Both the position numbers and the translations under genes were made by a program. From Brooklawnia sp032229645 (GTDB lineage Bacteria > Actinomycetota > Actinomycetes > Propionibacteriales > Propionibacteriaceae), in assembly GCA_963722295.1 (NCBI GenBank), contig CAVRLB010000003.1, positions 263,718 to 327,717 on the forward strand: a stretch of DNA of 64,000 bases. The letters are read 5' to 3'. The notes under the pieces were generated by a model. The model saw only the letters and a program-made list of their open reading frames with translations, searched no databases and had not been told where the DNA came from. Of the stretch, positions 34,122 through 42,085 are shown piece after piece (the first letter of the stretch is position 1; each line of letters opens with the position of its first letter).

Positions 34122-36496
34122 TCGGAATCGTCGTTGTCTCCCACAGCCGTCCGCTGGCCGATGCCGCGGCGGCGCTGGCAAAGCAGATGGTTCCCGCAGA
34201 CGAGCCCAAGGTGGCCGTTGCAGCCGGGATGGACGACGGGAGTCTGGGTACCGATGCCGCGACCATCGCGCTGGCCATTGCTTCGGTCGATTCACCCGAG
34301 GGTGTCTTGGTGCTGCTCGACCTGGGTAGTGCGCTGCTCAGCACCGAGTTGGCGATCGAATTCCTCGATCCGGGCGTCGCCGAACGGGTACTGATCAGTC
34401 CGGCCCCTTTGGTGGAGGGTCTGCTGTCTGCGGTGGTGAGCGCTGCCGGTGGAGCGTCTTTGGCCGAGGTCGACCAAGAAGCACGGCGCGCGTTGGATGC
34501 CAAGACCGCGCATCTGTCCGGCGGTGGCGACACGACAGGCCCGCTGCAAATCGTTCGGACCCCGGCCAAGCCGCCGACCTCCAACCGCCGCGTGGTCTGG
34601 CGGGTGACGGTGCGCAATCGGCACGGTATCCACGTACGACCGGCCGCCATGATCGTCACCTCGTTGCGCGGCCTGGACGCCGAGATTGCCTTCAGCAATG
34701 CGACCACGGGCAGGGGCCCGGCGCTAGCCGACAGCCTGTCCAGCATCGCAGGGCTTGAAGTCGGTTGCGGACAGATCCTCGAGGCGCGAATCTCGGGGCC
34801 GGACGCGGAGGCCGCCCGGGATGTGCTGGCCGGGCTCGCCTCACAGAATTTCGGAGAGGATCTCCGACCGCGTGCTGCCCGGCCGTCCGAGGCCGGCGGG
34901 CCCAACGGACGGGCCGCAGCGGTGCGCGCCTTCGGGGAGATGCCGGCCGCTGCCGAGCGCCGTGCGGTTCTTGCGCCGGCGAGCCGTGTCGGCATGCGTC
35001 CACCGGTCGGCGAATATCGTCCGTTGACACCCAAGGACGAACTCGCACGTTTCAACGGGGCCGTCGCAGAGGTGGACGAATTCCTGGCCGAGATCATTTC
35101 CGACGGAGAAGCTGTGCCCGGCATTCTGGAAGCTCAGCGGATGATGCTGGCCGACCGCGAATTGCAGCACGGCGTGGTCGGGCGCATCACGGCGGGCTTC
35201 AGCGCTGTGGATGCGGTGGACGACCAGTTGACCGGCATGGCCCGTTCGTTCGACAAGTTCACCGACAGCTACCTGCGGGAACGTGGTCAGGATGTGCGCA
35301 GCCTGCGACGGATGCTGCTGCTGGCGTTGCTCGGGCACCGACTGGAGCAGGAGACTCCGGACGAACCCCGTATCTGGGTGCTGGAGGAGTTGGACGCGGC
35401 CACGGCGATGCGGCTCGATCCACGGCTGTGTATGGGCGTGATAACCATCGCGGGGGGATCCAGCGGGCACGGCATGTTGGCCGCTCAGGCCCGCGGCATT
35501 CCGGTGCTGACCGGGTGCGCGCAGGTCGGCGAGGTGGTCAACGATCAGGTCGTGGCGTTCGATCCGGTGACCCGGGAGTTCTGGCCGCACCCCGATGATC
35601 TGTTGCGCGAAGACTTGGAGCGCCGCAACGCCGAACGCACGGCCTCCGCACGACGCGCCCAGCTGCATTCCCATGAACCCGCGATAACTCGCAGCGGAAA
35701 GACGATCAAGGTCGAGGCCAACGTCGGCTCGGTCGACGATGCTCAGGCGGCCGCCCAGCAAGGAGCCGACGGCAGCGGGGTTGTGCGCACCGAGAACATC
35801 TTCGCCAAGGATCTCGCTGCGCCGAGCGTCGAGATGCAAACCGAGGTCTTCGTACGGCTCGGCCAGGCTATCGGCGGACCGATCACCATTCGCACCTGGG
35901 ATCCCTCGGGCGACAAGCCGCTGGCCTTCATGCCCAACCAGCGCGAAGACAACCCAGCACTGGGGGAGCGCGGTATCCGCATGATGCGCCGGGTGCCGCA
36001 GATCTTCCGCGATCAGATCAAGGCTGCGTTGCTGGCCGCTCAGCAGATCGAGTTGCAGCTGATGATTCCGATGGTCACCGATCCGGACGAGATGATCTGG
36101 GCCAGGGAGCAGATCGAGTCGGTCCGAACTGACCTGGGCGTGGATCGGGTACCGGTCGGCGTGATGGTGGAGGTTCCGGCAGCGGCACTGCGGGCTGCGG
36201 AGTTTGCCTCCCTGGTGGATTTCATCAGCATCGGCACCAACGATCTCAGCCAGTACACCCAGGCAGCCGATCGCACCAATGGCGCGGTTCGCGAACTGGC
36301 CAGGCAGGATTCGCCGGCGGTGCTTGAGCTGATCCGGATGACTCGGGCTGCGCTGCCGGGGCTACCGATGGCGGTCTGTGGTGATCTGGCGAGTGACCCC
36401 GCGGTCACCGCAGCCCTGATCGGTTTGGGCGTGGACGAGCTATCCGTGCGTCCGGGAATGGTGGCCGAAATCAAGCAGGCTGTTCGGGCGGTATGA
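34118..36496 (+). CDS. dhaM: DhaM: EIIA(Man)-HPr-complete enzyme I fusion
   Basis: A 792-residue phosphoryl donor to DhaL. Residues 1-130 are the EIIA-Man-like domain with phospho-His9 (VVSHSRPLA). Residues ~158-245 are HPr with phospho-His172 (NRHGIHVRPAA). From ~300 the protein is enzyme I: phospho-His451 in GGSSGHGMLAAQARGIP, then the full PEP-binding barrel with MVEVPAAALR, SIGTNDLSQYT and the active Cys754 (MAVCGDLASDP). E. coli DhaM stops after the EI N-terminal part (about 470 residues), whereas this one carries the PEP-using domain too. The operon could therefore draw phosphate directly from PEP. Confidence 0.93.
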   Translation: MIGIVVVSHSRPLADAAAALAKQMVPADEPKVAVAAGMDDGSLGTDAATIALAIASVDSPEGVLVLLDLGSALLSTELAIEFLDPGVAERVLISPAPLVEGLLSAVVSAAGGASLAEVDQEARRALDAKTAHLSGGGDTTGPLQIVRTPAKPPTSNRRVVWRVTVRNRHGIHVRPAAMIVTSLRGLDAEIAFSNATTGRGPALADSLSSIAGLEVGCGQILEARISGPDAEAARDVLAGLASQNFGEDLRPRAARPSEAGGPNGRAAAVRAFGEMPAAAERRAVLAPASRVGMRPPVGEYRPLTPKDELARFNGAVAEVDEFLAEIISDGEAVPGILEAQRMMLADRELQHGVVGRITAGFSAVDAVDDQLTGMARSFDKFTDSYLRERGQDVRSLRRMLLLALLGHRLEQETPDEPRIWVLEELDAATAMRLDPRLCMGVITIAGGSSGHGMLAAQARGIPVLTGCAQVGEVVNDQVVAFDPVTREFWPHPDDLLREDLERRNAERTASARRAQLHSHEPAITRSGKTIKVEANVGSVDDAQAAAQQGADGSGVVRTENIFAKDLAAPSVEMQTEVFVRLGQAIGGPITIRTWDPSGDKPLAFMPNQREDNPALGERGIRMMRRVPQIFRDQIKAALLAAQQIELQLMIPMVTDPDEMIWAREQIESVRTDLGVDRVPVGVMVEVPAAALRAAEFASLVDFISIGTNDLSQYTQAADRTNGAVRELARQDSPAVLELIRMTRAALPGLPMAVCGDLASDPAVTAALIGLGVDELSVRPGMVAEIKQAVRAV

Positions 36497-36519
36497 CGAC
36501 TGCACTAGGCTTGGCGGAC

Positions 36520-36786
36520 GTGAGCAAGACTTTCGAGGACCTGTACGCCCAGCTGACCGAGATCGCCGCTACCCGCCCCGAGGGTTCGGGTACCGTGGAA
36601 CGGCTGGACGCAGGCGTCCATGCGATCGGTAAGAAGATCGTGGAAGAGGCAGCCGAGGTGTGGATGGCCTCCGAGTATCAGAGCCTGGACGAGGCCGCCG
36701 AGGAGATGAGCCAGCTCATCTACCACGTTCAGACGATGATGGTGAAGCTCGGGCTCACCCCCGAAGACATCTACCGCTACCTGTGA
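36520..36786 (+). CDS. hisE: phosphoribosyl-ATP pyrophosphatase
   Basis: An 88-residue MazG-fold enzyme for the second step of histidine synthesis. KKIVEEAAEVWMA and EEMSQLIYHVQTMM contain the metal-binding Glu and Asp-rich helices. I choose GTG 36520, 8 nt after TAGGCT (36506-36511), giving SKTFEDLYAQL, the usual HisE opening. An ATG at 36493 overlapping the dhaM stop adds nine atypical residues. It pairs with hisG, 40 bp downstream, as in most actinobacteria. Confidence 0.92.
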   Translation: MSKTFEDLYAQLTEIAATRPEGSGTVERLDAGVHAIGKKIVEEAAEVWMASEYQSLDEAAEEMSQLIYHVQTMMVKLGLTPEDIYRYL

Positions 36787-36826
36787 CGCTCGTTTCGCGA
36801 CGTCCGAACGGCAAGGAAGAACCGAC

Positions 36827-37690
36827 GTGCCAGAAATGCTGAGAATCGCCGTGCCCAACAAGGGCGCCCTCTCGGAAGCCGCCGCCGCCATGTTGAGCAA
36901 GGCCGGCTACCGGCAGCGCAGCGACACCAAAGACCTCGTTCTGATCGACGAGCTCAACAACGTTGAGTTCTACTACCTGCGCCCGCGCGATATCGCGGTC
37001 TACGTGGGTGAGGGAACTCTCGATCTGGGCATCACCGGACGCGACATGCTGCTCGACTCCGGGGCTAACGCCGAGGAGATCATGGCGCTCGGTTTTGGCG
37101 CCTCAAAGTTCCGTTTCGCGGCCCCCGCCGGCGGCAGCCTGACACTGGAGGCCCTCAACGGCCAGCGCATCGCGACCAGCTATCCCGGGCTGCTGGGCAG
37201 CTACCTCGAAGGCCATGGCGTCAGCGCCCGGCTCATCCATTTGGACGGGGCAGTGGAGTCGTCCATTCGGCTCGGCGTCGCCGATGCCATCGCCGATGTG
37301 GTCGAAACCGGAACCACCCTGCGCAAGGCCGGGCTGGAGCTGTTCGGAGACCCGATTCTGCTCAGCGAGGGAATCTTGGTGCAGCGCCCGCAGGCCCGCG
37401 GCAAGATCGACCCACTCGCTTTGGGGCACCTGAAGCAGCGACTCTCGGGTGTCATCGTCGCCCGAGACTACGTGCTGATGGATTACGACATTCCCGCCGA
37501 GCGAGTCGATGCGGCGTCGGCGCTGACCCCCGGTCTGGAGAGCCCGACCATCTCGCCGCTGGCGAAGCAGGGTTGGGTCGCGGTCCGGGTGATGGTGCCG
37601 GCCAAGGGCCACCAGTTGCTGATGGACCATCTGCACGATCTCGGTGCCCGCGGGATCCTGGTGAGCGAACTGTCGGCCTGCCGGCTCTAG
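36827..37690 (+). CDS. hisG: ATP phosphoribosyltransferase, long form
   Basis: A 287-residue HisG catalysing the first, histidine-inhibited step of histidine synthesis. The phosphoribosyl-binding region VETGTTLRKAGLELF and the N-terminal RIAVPNKGALSE are typical. The last ~75 residues are the ferredoxin-like regulatory domain of long-form HisG, so no HisZ is needed. The GTG at 36827 is used with AAGGAAG upstream; an ATG three codons later is possible. Confidence 0.94.
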   Translation: MPEMLRIAVPNKGALSEAAAAMLSKAGYRQRSDTKDLVLIDELNNVEFYYLRPRDIAVYVGEGTLDLGITGRDMLLDSGANAEEIMALGFGASKFRFAAPAGGSLTLEALNGQRIATSYPGLLGSYLEGHGVSARLIHLDGAVESSIRLGVADAIADVVETGTTLRKAGLELFGDPILLSEGILVQRPQARGKIDPLALGHLKQRLSGVIVARDYVLMDYDIPAERVDAASALTPGLESPTISPLAKQGWVAVRVMVPAKGHQLLMDHLHDLGARGILVSELSACRL

Positions 37691-37707
37691 TCGGATCTGG
37701 ATGCAAA

Positions 37708-37743
37708 CGAATGCCCACCGCGCACGCCGCCGGTGGGCATTCG
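37708..37743. terminator. hairpin between hisG and the convergent membrane-protein gene
   Basis: CGAATGCCCACCG (37708-37720) and CGGTGGGCATTCG (37731-37743) form a perfect 13-bp stem with a 10-nt loop, just before the convergent stop at 37746. It can serve both directions. Confidence 0.75.
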
Positions 37744-37745
37744 GG

Positions 37746-38246
37746 TCATTCGATGCCGTGCTTGTGCAAGATGTTGTCCACCTCACCATCCGGTACGGCA
37801 TTCTTCGACGTGCCGGATGCGGTGGACGGATCGGGCATCGGCGCAGCAGCAACGCCCCGCTTGGCCTTGGACTCCTGGCGCTGGGCCTTCGCTGCGAGCT
37901 TCGCGTCATTCTCGCGTTGCTTGGTTTGACGTTCATATTCGCGCAGCTTGGCTTCATCCTTGGTCGGCACCTTGATTGCGCCGCCGATGAACCAGGCGAC
38001 CAGGCCGAGCACGGCCAGCGCGATGCCGACCGAGATCGTGGTGGTCAGCTGGGTCAGGTGACGCAGCCAGTCGATGATCTGCCCGGTGAGGCCGACCAGC
38101 CCCGCGCCCACGACGATCAAGATGATTCCTGTACCGCGCAATAGGAAGTTCACGCTGCGGCGCGCATTCCACTTCAACACCGTCCAGACAGCTGCGAGCA
38201 CTCCCACAGCCACGCTGACCAGCACGATGATCGTTGAGTCGTTCAT
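37746..38246 (-). CDS. small membrane protein of unknown function
   Basis: A 166-residue protein with three hydrophobic segments: about 5-23 (IIVLVSVAVGVLAAVWTVL), 34-57 (rich in Gly/Val) and 69-91. A cytoplasmic tail follows, rich in Lys, Glu and Ala and probably helical (KLREYERQTKQRENDAKLAA). I do not recognise a family. The ATG at 38246 gives a normal N-terminus for a membrane protein; the longer upstream reading covers the infC leader and is rejected. Convergent with hisG. Confidence 0.72.
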   Translation of the reverse strand: MNDSTIIVLVSVAVGVLAAVWTVLKWNARRSVNFLLRGTGIILIVVGAGLVGLTGQIIDWLRHLTQLTTTISVGIALAVLGLVAWFIGGAIKVPTKDEAKLREYERQTKQRENDAKLAAKAQRQESKAKRGVAAAPMPDPSTASGTSKNAVPDGEVDNILHKHGIE

Positions 38247-38275
38247 GGGGAAAGCCTGACACGGCCGAGGCCGGT

Positions 38276-38560
38276 TTGGGCGCAGACACGAGACTGCGTT
38301 AGAATTCAACACGCTGATCGGTCTCGTGCAGACCGGATCCAACAAAGTGAGGGCCTGACCCTCCACCCATGATCGCAATCTGGTGATCCTGGGTCGGTAC
38401 CGCAGCGCCGGGAAGAGAATCTCCCGGGGGCTCGGGGCGCGACACGTCCAGGGCGCCAAGCCGCTCACCGTCAGGCCTTCGCGTTCGCGGAGGCCTTTTT
38501 CGTGGCCGTCGCCGGACGACCAGAACCGATCAGCCAGATCAACGACATTGGAGGACAGTC
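38276..38560 (+). promoter_or_regulatory. infC leader with promoter and attenuator-like terminator
   Basis: A promoter candidate TTGGGC (38276-38281) - 18 bp - TAGAAT (38300-38305) opens a ~250-nt leader. At 38473-38483 and 38486-38496 AGGCCTTCGCG and CGCGGAGGCCT form an almost perfect hairpin directly followed by five T residues (38496-38500), a classical intrinsic terminator placed before the coding region. It probably attenuates infC-rpmI-rplT. GGAGGA (38550-38555) is the infC ribosome binding site. Confidence 0.7.
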
Positions 38561-39244
38561 ATCAGCAACGAATTCCGTATCAATGAGCGGATCCGGGTGC
38601 CCGAAGTGCGCCTGGTCGGCCCACAGGGCGAGCAGGTAGGTATCGTGCGGATCGAGCAGGCACTGCAGCTTGCCCGGGAGCACGATCTGGACCTCGTCGA
38701 AGTCGCACCGAGTGCTCGTCCGCCGGTGGCCAAGCTCATGGACTACGGCAAGTTCAAGTACGAGAACGCTCAGAAGGCCCGTGAGTCGCGCCGCAACCAG
38801 GCGAACACCGTCATCAAAGAGATGAAGCTGCGTCCCAAGATCGACGAACACGACTACGAGACCAAGAAGGGTCACGTCGTGCGCTTTCTCAAGGGCGGCG
38901 ACAAGGTGAAGATCACCATCATGTTCCGCGGCCGCGAACAGTCTCGTCCCGAACTGGGTGTCAACCTGCTCAGGCAGTTGGCTGCCGACGTGGCCGAAGA
39001 CGGTGTGGTGGAGCAGGCTCCCAGGCTGGAGGGGCGCAATATGCACATGGTGCTGGCTCCCACCCGCAAGAAGAGCGAGGCCAAGGCTGCCGAAGCCGTC
39101 CAGCGTGAAAAGCGGATGGCCGAACGCCAGGAAGCGGCCGAAGAGAACAGGCGTGTTGAGGCCGAGCTGCGCGCGAAGGCGACGAGCCAATCGAAGAAGA
39201 AGAAGGGTCCGGCCGACAACATGGACCCCGACCTCCTTCCTTAA
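38561..39244 (+). CDS. infC: translation initiation factor IF-3
   Basis: A 227-residue IF-3. The conserved N-terminus ISNEFRINERIRVPEVRLVG is only obtained if translation begins at AUC 38561, 5 nt after GGAGGA. The frame upstream has no ATG, GTG or TTG, and the first canonical codon, GTG 38597, would delete conserved residues. The E. coli gene likewise starts with a rare AUU that IF-3 itself discriminates against, giving autoregulation. The C-terminus carries a Lys/Glu-rich extension (about 180-225) beyond the two standard domains. First gene of infC-rpmI-rplT. Confidence 0.93.
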   Translation: MSNEFRINERIRVPEVRLVGPQGEQVGIVRIEQALQLAREHDLDLVEVAPSARPPVAKLMDYGKFKYENAQKARESRRNQANTVIKEMKLRPKIDEHDYETKKGHVVRFLKGGDKVKITIMFRGREQSRPELGVNLLRQLAADVAEDGVVEQAPRLEGRNMHMVLAPTRKKSEAKAAEAVQREKRMAERQEAAEENRRVEAELRAKATSQSKKKKGPADNMDPDLLP

Positions 39245-39320
39245 ACCCCAGGGAGTCGGACGAGACTCTGCCCCGGTGCGGCATCCTGCGCCGAGACGAT
39301 CGAGAGAATGGAGCGGCACC

Positions 39321-39539
39321 ATGCCGAAGATGAAGACGCACTCCGGTGCCAAGAAGCGGTTCAAGGTAACCGGTAGCGGCAAGCTGACGCACAAGCGTGC
39401 GGGCAAGGGCCACCTGAACGAGCACAAGCCGTCGAAGCGCACCCGCCGGCTCAACGTGGACGGTGTCCTCGAGACCGGTGACGCCAAGAAGGTCCGCAAG
39501 CTGATCGGTGGCTATAAGCCGAAGTCGAAGCGCGGCTGA
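39321..39539 (+). CDS. rpmI: 50S ribosomal protein L35
   Basis: A 72-residue basic protein beginning MPKMKTHSGAKKRFK, the L35 signature. It lies 76 bp after infC and 39 bp before rplT. Confidence 0.95.
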   Translation: MPKMKTHSGAKKRFKVTGSGKLTHKRAGKGHLNEHKPSKRTRRLNVDGVLETGDAKKVRKLIGGYKPKSKRG

Positions 39540-39578
39540 CGCCGTTCCCTACCCGAACCACTTTTCAAGGAGTACGAA

Positions 39579-39944
39579 ATGGCACGCGTCAAGCGGGCAG
39601 TCAATGCACAGAAGAAGCGCCGCGAAGTCTTGGAGCAGGCGTCCGGTTACCGTGGTCAGCGGTCACGGCTCTACCGCAAGGCCAAGGAGCAGACGCTGCA
39701 CTCCGGCGTCTACGCCTTCCGCGACCGTCGCGCCAAGAAGGGCGATTTCCGCAGCCTGTGGATCCAGCGAATCAACGCCGCTTGCCGGGAGAACGGCATG
39801 ACCTACAACCGTTTCATCGCGGGTCTGAAGGCCGCAGGCGTCGAGGTCGATCGCAAGATTCTCGCCGAGCTGGCCGTGAACGATCCGGCGACCTTCGCCG
39901 CGCTGGTGAAGACCGCCCAGTCTACTCAGCAGCCTGCTGCCTGA
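39579..39944 (+). CDS. rplT: 50S ribosomal protein L20
   Basis: A 121-residue L20 with the conserved ARVKRAV N-terminus, GYRGQRSRLYRKAKEQ and DFRSLWIQRINAACR. AAGGAG is positioned 7-8 nt before the ATG. L20 binds early to 23S rRNA and, in some bacteria, represses its own operon through the leader. Confidence 0.96.
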   Translation: MARVKRAVNAQKKRREVLEQASGYRGQRSRLYRKAKEQTLHSGVYAFRDRRAKKGDFRSLWIQRINAACRENGMTYNRFIAGLKAAGVEVDRKILAELAVNDPATFAALVKTAQSTQQPAA

Positions 39945-39948
39945 GGTA

Positions 39949-40764
39949 GTGACCGACATCAACGGCGGGCCCGACGCCCTCGCGCCGATATCCAAGGCGC
40001 AGGTGCGTTCGGCCCGCCGTCTGCATCAACGCAAGGGACGTCAGGCGGCAGGGGAGTTCCTCGTCGAAGGCGCCCAGGCGGTCAGGGAGGCGCTCGGTGG
40101 CGACGATGAGATCACGCTGATCATCGTGGACGACCCCAGTCGGCATCGCGAGATACTCGCCCTTGCCGGCGGTCTGCCGGTTGTTCAAGCCGACGCCAAC
40201 GAGACCGCTCAGCTCGCCGATACCGTCACCACCCAGGGGCTGTTCGCTGTGGTACGCGACACCCCTGCCCGGCTGGAGGATCTGCGGGTCGACCCGCAGC
40301 TGGTGGTCATCTGCGCCGAGGTCCGCGATCCGGGTAATGCCGGAACCGTGATCAGGTGCGCGGACGCTTTCGGGGCGGACGGCGTGATCCTCACCCACGG
40401 ATCGGTCGAACGAACCAACCCCAAGACAGTGCGTGCCTCGGTGGGCAGCATCTTCCATCTCCCGGTGATCAGCGGTCCAGATGCGGCCCAGGCGATCGGC
40501 TGGGCGCGTGAGCACGGCATGCAGGTCTTCGCCGCGGACGCCGGCGGACGAAACCTCGACGAGATTGCGAACACAGAGCTGGCTCGTCCAACAGCATGGG
40601 TGCTGGGCAATGAGGCATGGGGCCTGCCCGACGAGGTCATCGAATTGGTCGACGAGGTCGTCTCGATCCCGATGTGGGGCCGGGCGGAGAGCTTGAACCT
40701 GTCGACGGCCGCGGCGGTCTGTCTGTACGCGTCAGCCAGCGCGCAACGCCATGGGTTATCATGA
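39949..40764 (+). CDS. SpoU-family 23S rRNA/tRNA 2'-O-methyltransferase
   Basis: A 271-residue SPOUT enzyme. The N-terminal substrate-binding domain (QRKGRQAAGEFLVEGAQAVREAL) is followed by the knot motifs: EVRDPGNAGTVIRCADAFGAD, VLGNEAWGLPDE and SIPMWGRAESLNLSTAAAV. The start is GTG 39949, four bases after the rplT stop. This TsnR/RlmB-like gene regularly lies between rplT and pheS in actinobacteria. The exact rRNA nucleotide cannot be read from sequence. Confidence 0.92.
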   Translation: MTDINGGPDALAPISKAQVRSARRLHQRKGRQAAGEFLVEGAQAVREALGGDDEITLIIVDDPSRHREILALAGGLPVVQADANETAQLADTVTTQGLFAVVRDTPARLEDLRVDPQLVVICAEVRDPGNAGTVIRCADAFGADGVILTHGSVERTNPKTVRASVGSIFHLPVISGPDAAQAIGWAREHGMQVFAADAGGRNLDEIANTELARPTAWVLGNEAWGLPDEVIELVDEVVSIPMWGRAESLNLSTAAAVCLYASASAQRHGLS

Positions 40765-40768
40765 CGCC

Positions 40769-40843
40769 ATGTCTGTCGTCGGTGCGATCTTCCGCGGAGC
40801 CAGCCGGGTTGCTGGGGACGCGACGTTTACCGCGCAGGTCTAG
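40769..40843 (+). CDS. candidate leaderless 24-codon ORF upstream of pheS
   Basis: ATG at 40769 lies 6 nt after TATCAT (40757-40762), the leaderless spacing seen elsewhere in the window. The reading frame encodes 24 residues (MSVVGAIFRGASRV...) with two Phe codons and stops at 40843, 141 bp before pheS. It is not Phe-rich enough to be an obvious attenuator peptide. It may be a regulatory upstream ORF; the call rests on promoter geometry only. Confidence 0.35.
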   Translation: MSVVGAIFRGASRVAGDATFTAQV

Positions 40844-40984
40844 GCCTGCACTTCAATCACCGATCATCACGATCTTGCCGAGCGTTCTGGCGGCGAGGGG
40901 TCTAACAAATCGACCGCGGCAAGCCTGCGCGCTTTGCGCGTGCCCGCCGGCCGGTGTCTGAAAGCCAAGAAACCGAGGGGAGCC

Positions 40985-42085
40985 ATGACCTCAGAATCCG
41001 CAGAGCAGGATCCGAATCCGCTCGATATCAGCCAGGTAATGAGCTTGGTTGAAGTCGCGCTCGCGGCCGTCGCCGCTGCCGGCAGCACCGCAGAACTCAA
41101 GCAGGTGCGCATCGATCACGCCGGCGAGAAGTCGCAGCTGGCTCTGGCGAACCGCGCCATCGGCAAGCTCGAACCCGGCCAGCGTAAACACGCCGGCCAA
41201 CTCGTCGGGCAGGCCCGTGGTTCGGTGAGCGCGGCGCTCGCGGCCAGGCAAACCGAGTTGAACACCGCCGAACTGGAGGCTGCGTTGCGGGCCGAGCGCC
41301 TCGATGTGACGCTGCCGGTGGAACTGCATCCCGCAGGCGCGCTGCACCCGATCACTGCGCTGATCAACGACATGTGCGATGTCTTCGTCGCGATGGGCTG
41401 GGAGGTTGCCGAGGGCCCGGAGCTGGAATCGGAATGGCTGAACTTCGATTCACTCAATATCGGCCCCGATCATCCCGCCCGTGGGCTGTCCGACACGCTG
41501 TTCGTCGAGCCGGCGTCCGATCACAAGCTGCTGCGCACCCAGACCAGCCCGGTGCAGATGCGCACCCTGCTCAGTCATGACGTGCCCGTTTACATCGTCA
41601 GTCCCGGCAAGGTCTATCGTGCGGACGAGTACGACGCGACCCATCTGCCCGTCTTCCATCAGCTCGAAGGTCTGGTGGTGGACAAAGGCGTCACGATGGG
41701 CCATCTCAAGGGCACCCTCGATCATCTCGCTCATGCCATGTTCGGCGATGTCCGCACCAGGCTTCGTCCGCATTACTTCCCGTTCACCGAGCCGAGCGCC
41801 GAGATGGATCTCGAGTGCTTCGTGTGCCACGGCGAATCGGTCGGCAATCCCGATCGGCCCTGTCGCACCTGCAAGTCCGAGGGCTGGATCGAATGGGGTG
41901 GCTGCGGAGTGGTCAATCCACGCGTCCTGGCGGCGGCGGGCATCGATACCGATCTCTATTCGGGTTTCGCGTTCGGGATGGGCGTCGACCGCACGGTCAT
42001 GTTCCGCAACAACGCGGCCGATCTGCGCGACTTCGTCGAAGGCGACATCCGGTTCCCCCGTTCACTGCAAGGAGGCGCCCGATGA
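40985..42085 (+). CDS. pheS: phenylalanyl-tRNA synthetase alpha subunit
   Basis: A 366-residue class II synthetase subunit. The N-terminal coiled-coil region is followed by motif 2 (YRADEYDATHLPVFHQLEG) and motif 3 (GFAFGMGVDRTVM), plus a zinc-ribbon-like CFVCHGES...CRTCKSEGW insertion. The ATG at 40985 has GGGGAG just upstream; the in-frame extension to 40934 is not conserved in style. It overlaps pheT by 4 bp and forms the alpha2beta2 enzyme. Confidence 0.95.
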   Translation: MTSESAEQDPNPLDISQVMSLVEVALAAVAAAGSTAELKQVRIDHAGEKSQLALANRAIGKLEPGQRKHAGQLVGQARGSVSAALAARQTELNTAELEAALRAERLDVTLPVELHPAGALHPITALINDMCDVFVAMGWEVAEGPELESEWLNFDSLNIGPDHPARGLSDTLFVEPASDHKLLRTQTSPVQMRTLLSHDVPVYIVSPGKVYRADEYDATHLPVFHQLEGLVVDKGVTMGHLKGTLDHLAHAMFGDVRTRLRPHYFPFTEPSAEMDLECFVCHGESVGNPDRPCRTCKSEGWIEWGGCGVVNPRVLAAAGIDTDLYSGFAFGMGVDRTVMFRNNAADLRDFVEGDIRFPRSLQGGAR

